Positions 56,667 to 64,000 of a stretch of 64,000 nucleotides of DNA are shown here, piece by piece; position 1 is the stretch's first letter, and each line of letters opens with the position of its first letter. The stretch spans positions 1,922,001 through 1,986,000 of the forward strand of contig VNKQ01000005.1 in assembly GCA_016508695.1 (NCBI GenBank), in the 5' to 3' direction. This DNA is from Hyphodiscus hymeniophilus (taxonomy: Eukaryota > Ascomycota > Leotiomycetes > Helotiales > Hyphodiscaceae). The position numbers were made by a program, and so were the translations under genes. A model generated the notes under the pieces. That model searched no databases. It saw only the letters and a list, made by a program, of their open reading frames with translations, and had not been told where the DNA came from.

Positions 56667-58359
56667 CTACGTCTTCTCTAATCTGACTGCTGGATTTCTC
56701 TCGATGAAAGATAGATCTACCTTGTGGCCAAGCAACTCTCGAATGTTGTTCACCTGCAAAATAGTTAGCCTCATCCTCGGCCAAAGGATTACATATACAT
56801 ACTTTGTACTTAATCATCGTAGGTCGCTCCAAACTCAAACCCCACCCGAAAACACGCATATCTTTGGGCAAACCCATAGCCTCCAACATCTCTGGTCTGA
56901 ACATTCCACTATTTCCGATCTCGACAAGCTTGTTCAGTCCTTTGTGGAAACTGAAAATCTCCATGCTCGGCTCGGTGTAGGGATTATAGGCTGGCTTGAA
57001 ACGTAAGTCTTCGATACCCATCTTAGTGAAGAAAATTTCCATGAACTCCATCAGACCACCCAGAGTCAAGTCGTAATCTGCAATAACACCCTCGACTTGG
57101 TGGAACTCGGCCAAATGAGTGGCATCAACCGTCTCATTACGGAAAACACGATCGATTGAGAAGTAGCGAGCTGGAGGTGGTCTTCCATCGGGGCCTTTCT
57201 TTGAAGCTAACTTATGAAGCATGGCTGTTGAGATGGCGGTTGTATGTGTTCGCAGCACTAATCGTAATGACTCGTCTTCAGCCCAAGGATATCTATAGCC
57301 AATTGATCCGTATTTCCCTTCTTGATGAACCTCACGTACGTTCTTCCAGTAAGCCTCGTAGTCCGCCTTATCATCCTTTGTTTCCGCGTGAGGCTTGTCC
57401 GCAAGCTTTGGATCCGAAATGTAGAAAGTATCTTGGAGATCACGAGCAGGATGTTGTTGAGGGACGAAGAGAGCATCGAAATTCCAGAACCCAGTCTCAA
57501 CGAAGCGATTTGTTGGCATTTCCTCGAATCCCATCTCGAAGAAGATCTGGCGGAATTCATGACGGACCTTGTTCAGGGGATGCAGAGCACCTGCGTTTTG
57601 GTCTGCACCAAGTGATTTGAAGTTGTATGGCTTGAAATCAGCAGTTTTCCAAGCACCACTATTGCTCTTAGTACTGGAGAATCATTGGCATCTAGGAGTA
57701 CTTACGAAGCAAGCATGTCTGCAGTCAAATCTGTCTCTTCCTTAACCATTTCTAGCGCGAATTTTGGCCCCTTGTGGATTGTGTAGCTTATGACTTTTTG
57801 CATCTTGACAAGCTTCCTCTTCTTCAAGTCCAGAACAACTTTTGGATCAGGATGTGCTCGTGTTTTCTGGATAATCTGGAGCTGCTCTCGGGTATTGTCT
57901 TCTATTGAGTCCGTCTGTAACCATGAGCAAATATCCCCCACAAGCATCTGAACTAGAACTCACCGAAGCCACCAATCTTCCCTCCTTTCCTTTAGAAATC
58001 CACTTCGACTTGAATGCCTTCCCAGTCCCAACCTTCACCGCACTTTTATCACCGACAGCTTTCTCAAGCTCCTGCATCGTGAGCCCTTCCACAGCCTGTC
58101 GTAGCGCCTCAAAAACTCGAGCTTCATGACTGCCATTGGCAGAAATTTCCTGGCCCTCAGGCTCTAGTACAGCTTCTTCTCGATCATTTGTCTCATATGT
58201 AATCATAGACCGGGAGCCCAGCCGATCTAAAGCGCTTTTGACATCCGCCGACTTCTGAGAAGGAAAGGCTTCTGATGAAAGAATCGGGTCGTGTTGAGAG
58301 AGGACTTGGAGGATTTCGGAGGTGAGTTCATCTTGATGGCCATTGTGAGTAGCCGCCAT
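56667..58359 (-). CDS. frs2: Cytosolic phenylalanyl-tRNA synthetase, alpha subunit
   Basis: Catalytic subunit that charges tRNA-Phe, working with the beta subunit. Exons in coding order: 58359-57964, 57914-57706, 57658-56803, 56753-56667; 515 residues. The N-terminal winged-helix tRNA-binding region spans about residues 1-150. Class II catalytic core: HPLNKVRHEFRQIFFEMGFE, GFWNFDALFVPQQHPARDLQ (motif 1 and substrate region), TAISTAMLHKL, YFSIDRVFRNETVDATHLAE (motif 2), PSMEIFSFHKGLNKLVEIGN and RVFGWGLSLERPTMIKY (motif 3). The last exon encodes NNIRELLGHKVDLSFIERNP. Divergence from a neighbour is not evident; the metallophosphoesterase segment lies beyond its 3' end. Confidence 0.96.
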
Positions 58360-59003
58360 GTTTGGGAATGGGCGCGTCGTCTCTCAAAGCCGCGCAAGAT
58401 ATTTTCTCTTGTCGCATTCGAGGTGAGTCAGTAGCCTCGCTCGACGACGTTTCCAAATTTCGACAGGGGTTGTCAGAATTATTTACGTCCCGGAGCCGCC
58501 CTGTATCCCCCTCCAAAAATTTAGCCGAAGACACACCAGAAATTGAACTTTTCACGACGTTATAACTCCTCAATTATGCCATCAATTAGTTCAAAAATTA
58601 CATATGTAAACTGATTATAGCTTGAAGAGTAGCAGTGCTTAAAAAGATTTTCCCCTAAAACCGGAACATGTTGTAAATCAAAATCATCACCCAGACATTC
58701 CTTCACAAAAGCCTACTGGGAATTCATACGCACAAGTAGTTTTGGTCTAAAGTCTCCGATCAAACCTGGAATTTATTGTGGGACGTCTCCTGGTGGGATA
58801 GAACAACTTTTATATGCAAGTGGAAATGCGACATGGGGAAAGAAATGTTCATTCGTTTCCAGTCTTTGGACGCGGCTCTCAAAATCTCACTCGAGAAGAG
58901 ATGGCAGGAACACATGAAAATATCAAAAGGCCATCATTCTTTTATTCGATGCTAGGTCCCTTGCTAAGTCACATCTGGACTTGATCACTCTTTCGATAGG
59001 GTC
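58360..59003. other. Intergenic region
   Basis: 0.64 kb holding the frs2 promoter side and the 3' end of the next minus-strand gene. Nothing further is recognised. Confidence 0.5.
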
Positions 59004-60521
59004 TCATAACTCGATCTCGTCCCTCGCGATAACACCCAAACCTCCATCTAATGCAGCCCACATGTCCTTTGAATTGTTCTTATCACCTTCATTACTAGTA
59101 TCTCCACCAAGAATGGATTGAAGGTCTAACATAGTTTGACGAGCATCCAAAAGAGCATGTCTGCCTTCTTCCAATCTGTCTGTGACCGCTTCGTAGGTGG
59201 CTATGGTGGATGCCTCAGATGCATGCACCCAATTTCGAGCGTGGTGAGATGAATCTGGCTTCTCGTGACTTGCGATTTCCTCCCCAAAAGACAGAGAACT
59301 CTTCAAGCCCTTGACTTGCAAACTTCCTAACGGGTACGCCGGAAGCAGATGGCTTTCGTCTGCAAGCCGGTCAAGCCCTTGGCCCCCCTCCTTCAACTGC
59401 TTAGCTAAGCTGATGGTGAGGTGCGACTTTTGCTGAATCACGGACTTTTGTTGATTCGACACAGACGTAAGCCTTTCAATGTATGGCTGTAAAACATGGC
59501 TTATGGTGGTTGGCATCTCCACTTCGTCCTTCGTCTCGAGCAAGGACAGATGGTCTTCAGCTGCTCTTGGAGCTGATGCGTCTATTGATCCACTAGTGGC
59601 AATGATCAATGCTTGTCTAGCATTCGTGTAATGTGCGTACTCTTTCTGTATAAACGAGAGCTGGCAGTTGATATAGTCGTTCCCCTTATTCCCCAAGGAT
59701 GGCGAGCTTTGCATCAAGTCCTCTTCCCCTCTCTTCTCTCCTGCCTTTGCCAATTCCCTCTCGATCCAATTTATGAGCTCATTGCGAGCCATACCTAGGG
59801 CTTGCAATCTGCCTCCAGACTGAGTCTGAGCGTCACTGCTTGATCGGGATTCCAATCTGACTTTTGCTAACAGCTTCTGCTCCCTCTTAAGAAGTAGCTG
59901 TGCTCGCATGACTGACTTCTCCAATTGATCCACGAGTTCATTCAAATCTTTTAGTCGGAATTCTTCATACGGTCCCCTATCAACCATAACATCTGACGGT
60001 ACTGATGGGAGAGGATCCACATAGCTCAGAACGACTTGAGGATCGAGATGGTCCGCACTTGCTGCAGGTTTCTGAGCCAACATATCGAGGTAATCTTGGA
60101 TGATCCGGAGACTTTCGTGCTTCCTTCGATATTTGACAACGTCTAAAAACAGTTCCAAGGAGTTCGTAGAAGTGTCATGGTCTTTTTTGTGAATGCCAGT
60201 TTCGAGACGTTGGTTTTCCACATTCTGGTGCTCCTTTCTAATTTTCTGATACTCCTCTCGCGCTTTGGTGTTGGCTCGAAGGCAACGGAGATACTCTCTT
60301 CGGATACCTCTTACTCCACTGGTTGCAGAGCCAACCTTTGAACCAGATACTAAAGATGATGGCTGTGAAATAGGAAGTCCATCTTGAGGATTCACATGGG
60401 AGCTCAGGTGTAGTGCTAATACGCGTCTGATTTGAGCAACTTCTTGCCGTTGCTTGACAAATGGCTCTAGTAAACGACGGATATCCTGAATTGGTTCTGG
60501 TAGGGATTCGAGTGCCTGCAT
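59004..60521 (-). CDS. Coiled-coil protein of unknown function
   Basis: Single exon, 505 residues, starting MQALESLPEPIQDIRRLLEP. Mostly helical with heptad-like stretches: KAREEYQKIRKEHQNVENQR, LNELVDQLEKSVMRAQLLLK, LSFIQKEYAHYTNARQALI and EAVTDRLEEGRHALLDARQT. It ends in GGLGVIARDEIEL. There is no signal peptide, membrane segment or catalytic motif. I do not recognise the family with certainty; the architecture would suit a structural subunit of a cytoskeletal or kinetochore/augmin-type assembly, but that is a guess. Head-to-head with BRR2, 349 bp between start codons. Confidence 0.82.
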   Translation of the reverse strand: MQALESLPEPIQDIRRLLEPFVKQRQEVAQIRRVLALHLSSHVNPQDGLPISQPSSLVSGSKVGSATSGVRGIRREYLRCLRANTKAREEYQKIRKEHQNVENQRLETGIHKKDHDTSTNSLELFLDVVKYRRKHESLRIIQDYLDMLAQKPAASADHLDPQVVLSYVDPLPSVPSDVMVDRGPYEEFRLKDLNELVDQLEKSVMRAQLLLKREQKLLAKVRLESRSSSDAQTQSGGRLQALGMARNELINWIERELAKAGEKRGEEDLMQSSPSLGNKGNDYINCQLSFIQKEYAHYTNARQALIIATSGSIDASAPRAAEDHLSLLETKDEVEMPTTISHVLQPYIERLTSVSNQQKSVIQQKSHLTISLAKQLKEGGQGLDRLADESHLLPAYPLGSLQVKGLKSSLSFGEEIASHEKPDSSHHARNWVHASEASTIATYEAVTDRLEEGRHALLDARQTMLDLQSILGGDTSNEGDKNNSKDMWAALDGGLGVIARDEIEL

Positions 60522-60870
60522 CTTGAAATGCTGCTAATGTTTATGTCCCAGAGATATTGACGGACGCGGGCAGTGCGGGCGATCTTTGGGCGAAAGCAAG
60601 CGAGCACCGCTTTTCCCAATCGAGAAATTTTTGTAGGCACGAAATAACTATCTACATCTTGCCCGCATCAAACATTCTACATATAGGAGCTAATCCCCCT
60701 CCTTATTCTCTCCATCACATTATTCAGGTTTTCCGAAGAAACAGTCTCTGTCCATTCAACCAAGGGTGTGCCTACTACCAATATATAAAGTCCCTTCTCC
60801 CGAACTACGAAATTTGTGCCTCCGGTTGCGACCAAACAACAACACTGGTACTTTGAGACCACCCGCCAAG

Positions 60871-63800
60871 ATGGCGGACCAACAGCGCGATGTATCGCAG
60901 TACAAATACTCGGCGATGTCCAATCTGGTTCTCCAGGCGGATCGTCGATTTGTCTCACGCCGCAATGATGAGGTCACTGGAGATCCAGAGTCGCTGGCGG
61001 GGCGATTAAGTATTCGGGATATGGGCTCTCGCAACGCGCGTGACAATGCTCCGAAACAGAAAAAGAAGGCTACAGGACTGCCGGATGTCGAGCGAGGAGA
61101 TCTACAAGAAGGAGAGGACATATTACAACGAGAGCAACGGAAGCGGAAACGTGGTGAAGCGGAACAGCTTCGAGGAGCGGGCATATTGTCCACGGATGAC
61201 GCAGAGGTAGAAGGCATTGTCTATCGACCGCGAACATCGGCAACCCGAGCCACATACGATCTGATCCTGACGACTATTGCGGGTACCCTTGGCGATGTTT
61301 CCCACGCAATGGTGAGAAGTGCAGCAGATGTTGCGCTCGAATACCTGAAAGACGATGATATGAAGGATTTCGACAAGAAGAAGAGCATTGATGAGTTGCT
61401 AGGCGCCTCACTCACTCCAAAGCAATTCAATGAGCTCATCAATCTCGGCAAGAAGATTACCGATTACGATGCACAGGATGATGATGAAGCAATGGGCGAA
61501 GGAGACAATGGCGAGGAGGGTGGTGCGGAAATTGATGATCGTCAAGGTGTTGCCGTTGAGTTCGATGACAATTCAGAGGACGAAGACGAAGCTGCCATGG
61601 TTAATGAGGTCCGTGATGAATCCTCGGACGATGAAGATATGGAGGATCGTCCTGGCGCAGAGGAAGCGGCAACGGCAGGTGGAGCTGGAGAGGACAGAGA
61701 CGAGGAAGATCAGGAGCTGCCCGAGGAGGAAGCTATGGTAATAGATTCTACTCCCGCCAATGGGGAGAGTGGAAAGGATAAGGATAAGAGTTTCATTTCT
61801 GCTCGAGAAATTGATGCGTATTGGCTGCAGCGTCAAATTGGCTCGGTCTACTCTGATGCACACATTCAACAAGTCAAGACTCAGCAAGCTCTACAGATTC
61901 TTTCGGGAGCTCCCGAAGAAGGTGGAGAGGAGAAGCCTTTGAGGGAAATTGAGAATGATCTTGCAGATTTGTTCGACTACGAGCACCATGAGCTCGTTCA
62001 CAAACTCGTTTCCAACCGGGATAAGATTGTATGGCTAACCAAATTAGCTCGGGCGGAGGATGCTGAAGCTCGAGGAGTGGTCGAAAGAGAGATCGCATCG
62101 GAAGGTCTTCGCTGGATATTAGACGAATTACGAGGAGTCACATCAGGGGACGCCTCAAGAAAGCGCAAGCTGGAAATCAAAATGGATATCGACATTCCTG
62201 CAGCTTATACAAATGGCGGACAAAAGGTCGAGCAGGCGGGCGATGGTGATCTCGTGGGAGGTTTACAACCAAGAAAGCTGATCAATCTCGAAAATCTTGT
62301 CTTCGAACAAGGTAACCATCTTATGACGAACCCCAAAGTCAAGCTTCCCGAAGGCTCAACGAAGCGTACGTTTAAGGGCTACGAAGAGATACACGTACCT
62401 CCTCCTAAGAAACGAAATGAACCTGGAGACCGAGATATACCTATCACGGAGATGCCAGAATGGTCACGTGTACCGTTCAGCTCAGCAACTAAACTCAACA
62501 AGATCCAATCACAGTGCTTTCCCACAGCATTCAACGACGATGGAAATATGTTGATTTGTGCCCCGACTGGCAGTGGCAAGACGAACGTCGGCATGTTAAC
62601 CATTCTCCGTGAAATTGGAAAGAACCGTAATCCTGAGACTGGCGAGATCAATCTGGATGCTTTCAAGATTGTTTACATTGCTCCTCTGAAAGCCCTCGTT
62701 CAGGAACAGGTCGGAAATTTTGGTGCCCGACTGAAACCTTACGGCATACAAGTTTCCGAACTGACGGGTGATCGCCAACTCACAAAGCAACAGATTGCAG
62801 ACACACAGATCATTGTGACTACGCCTGAAAAATGGGATGTCATAACCAGAAAAGCCACAGATTTGAGCTACACCAATCTCGTCCGTTTGATCATCATTGA
62901 TGAGATTCATCTTCTCCACGACGATCGGGGTCCTGTCCTAGAAAGTATTGTCAGCCGGACGATTAGAAAGATGGAGCAAACTGGAGACCCTGTCCGTCTT
63001 GTTGGTCTCTCAGCCACGCTTCCCAACTACCGCGACGTTGCTAGCTTTCTTCGCGTCGATCCGGTGAAGGGCATGTTCCATTTTGATGGATCATACCGAC
63101 CTTGCCCTCTTCGTCAAGAGTTTGTTGGCATTACCGAAAAAAAAGCCATCAAGCAGCTCAAGACCATGAACGATGTGACTTACACTAAGGTGCTTGAACA
63201 TGTGGGGCAGAATCGCAATCAGATGCTCATCTTCGTTCACTCCCGTAAGGAGACTTCAAAGACTGCGAGATATATTCGTGATAAAGCACTGGAGATGGAG
63301 ACCATTGGGCAGATCCTTAAGAGTGATGCTGGAAGCAGAGAAGCTCTGACTTCAGAGGCAGAAGCCGTCAGTGACCGTGAACTGAAGGATCTGCTACCTT
63401 ATGGATTTGGTATCCATCATGCTGGAATGAGCCGACCCGATAGAACCTCTGTCGAGGATCTTTTTAACGATGGTCTAATTCAAGTTCTTGTCTGTACTGC
63501 TACTTTGGCATGGGGCGTCAATCTTCCGGCACATACTGTCATCATCAAGGGAACTCAAGTGTACTCGCCAGAAAAAGGCAGTTGGGTCGAATTGAGTCCT
63601 CAAGATGTACTCCAAATGCTTGGTCGTGCCGGTCGTCCGCAATACGATACTTACGGAGAAGGTATCATCATCACAACTCAGACAGAGATGCAGTACTATC
63701 TATCTCTTCTCAATCAACAACTACCGATAGAGAGTCAATTCGTCAGTAAGCTTGCAGACAATCTGAACGCGGAAATCGTGCTGGGGAACGTCCGCAGCCG

Positions 63801-64000
63801 AGATGAGGGCGTTGAATGGCTTGGCTACACTTACCTCTTTGTCCGTATGTTACGATCGCCGGGGCTTTACAGCGTCGGTGCCGACTACGAGGAAGACAAT
63901 GCTTTGGAGCAAAAACGTGTTGACCTCATACATTCCGCGGCCGTTGTTCTCGAAAAATCCAACCTCGTCAAGTATGACAAGAAGACAGGCAGATTACAAC
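60871..64000 (+). CDS. brr2: Pre-mRNA-splicing helicase BRR2 (partial, 5' part)
   Basis: U5 snRNP Ski2-type RNA helicase that unwinds U4/U6. One uninterrupted frame from ATG 60871 to the window edge, 1043 codons of an expected 2200 or so. The N-terminal auxiliary region has MADQQRDVSQYKYSAMSNLV, LVLQADRRF and EGIVYRPRT. An acidic stretch follows (about 210-290), then the PWI-like region. First helicase cassette: Walker A APTGSGKT (Lys570), IAPLKALVQEQV, DEIH box at 677-680 in IIIDEIHLLHDDRGPVLESI, SATLPNYRDVASFLRV, IHHAGMSRPDR, CTATLAWGVNLPAHTVIIKG and QMLGRAGRPQYDTYGEGI. All visible motifs are intact. The second cassette and Sec63 units lie beyond the window. Confidence 0.97.
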   Translation, partial: MADQQRDVSQYKYSAMSNLVLQADRRFVSRRNDEVTGDPESLAGRLSIRDMGSRNARDNAPKQKKKATGLPDVERGDLQEGEDILQREQRKRKRGEAEQLRGAGILSTDDAEVEGIVYRPRTSATRATYDLILTTIAGTLGDVSHAMVRSAADVALEYLKDDDMKDFDKKKSIDELLGASLTPKQFNELINLGKKITDYDAQDDDEAMGEGDNGEEGGAEIDDRQGVAVEFDDNSEDEDEAAMVNEVRDESSDDEDMEDRPGAEEAATAGGAGEDRDEEDQELPEEEAMVIDSTPANGESGKDKDKSFISAREIDAYWLQRQIGSVYSDAHIQQVKTQQALQILSGAPEEGGEEKPLREIENDLADLFDYEHHELVHKLVSNRDKIVWLTKLARAEDAEARGVVEREIASEGLRWILDELRGVTSGDASRKRKLEIKMDIDIPAAYTNGGQKVEQAGDGDLVGGLQPRKLINLENLVFEQGNHLMTNPKVKLPEGSTKRTFKGYEEIHVPPPKKRNEPGDRDIPITEMPEWSRVPFSSATKLNKIQSQCFPTAFNDDGNMLICAPTGSGKTNVGMLTILREIGKNRNPETGEINLDAFKIVYIAPLKALVQEQVGNFGARLKPYGIQVSELTGDRQLTKQQIADTQIIVTTPEKWDVITRKATDLSYTNLVRLIIIDEIHLLHDDRGPVLESIVSRTIRKMEQTGDPVRLVGLSATLPNYRDVASFLRVDPVKGMFHFDGSYRPCPLRQEFVGITEKKAIKQLKTMNDVTYTKVLEHVGQNRNQMLIFVHSRKETSKTARYIRDKALEMETIGQILKSDAGSREALTSEAEAVSDRELKDLLPYGFGIHHAGMSRPDRTSVEDLFNDGLIQVLVCTATLAWGVNLPAHTVIIKGTQVYSPEKGSWVELSPQDVLQMLGRAGRPQYDTYGEGIIITTQTEMQYYLSLLNQQLPIESQFVSKLADNLNAEIVLGNVRSRDEGVEWLGYTYLFVRMLRSPGLYSVGADYEEDNALEQKRVDLIHSAAVVLEKSNLVKYDKKTGRLQ

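Overview
The window is nuclear DNA of a filamentous ascomycete (Pezizomycotina; a leotiomycete such as a Botrytis/Sclerotinia relative is plausible, but this rests on protein resemblance only). Genes are densely packed on both strands and carry many 44-150 bp introns with GT..AG ends and CTAAC/CTGAC-type branch points. There are no operons. The proteins are orthologues of conserved eukaryotic housekeeping genes. All exon joins below were worked out by eye from splice sites and family conservation. For every multi-exon model the exon lengths sum to a whole number of codons.

Layout. 1-356: 3' end of clathrin heavy chain (+). 2020-8191: pyruvate carboxylase (+), 15 exons, with a 1.73 kb intron holding a GIY-YIG/zinc-finger reading frame broken by one stop codon. 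8192-13112: gene-poor, with one 85-codon gene and several tandem repeats. 13113-16206: ribosomal protein L11 (-), SmB (+), mitochondrial pyruvate carrier MPC1 (+). 17322-19078: four-helix membrane protein (-). 22089-23248: alpha/beta hydrolase (+) with a doubtful 5' end. 23871-25812: purine-biosynthesis enzyme ATIC/ADE17 (-). 25813-30848: gene-poor, with a tiny GPI-type cell-surface protein. 30849-32040: thioredoxin-PITH protein (+). 33709-36279: CLIP-170-like CAP-Gly protein (-). 36834-37498: AT-rich hAT-type MITE with an 8-bp target duplication. 38460-39464: G-patch protein GPATCH11-like (+). 39890-42640: mitochondrial PPR protein (-). 42754-45198: ORC3 (+). 45336-45737: conserved fungal protein (-). 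46603-47294: SEC66 (-). 47691-49774: NPL4 (+). 50243-54561: arginine-specific carbamoyl-phosphate synthase large chain (-). 55000-56525: a 1.53 kb segment bounded by 54-bp inverted repeats and containing an intact metallophosphoesterase gene (-). 56667-58359: phenylalanyl-tRNA synthetase alpha (-). 59004-60521: coiled-coil protein (-). 60871-end: 5' part of BRR2 (+).

Functional themes. Pyruvate handling appears twice (MPC1 imports pyruvate into mitochondria; pyruvate carboxylase makes oxaloacetate). Splicing appears twice (SmB, BRR2). The ER is represented by SEC66 (translocation) and NPL4 (ERAD). Close head-to-head pairs (RPL11/SmB, PPR/ORC3, SEC66/NPL4, coiled-coil/BRR2) probably share promoters.

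The most unusual parts are the GIY-YIG frame nested in the pyruvate carboxylase intron, the inverted-repeat-bounded metallophosphoesterase segment and the hAT MITE.
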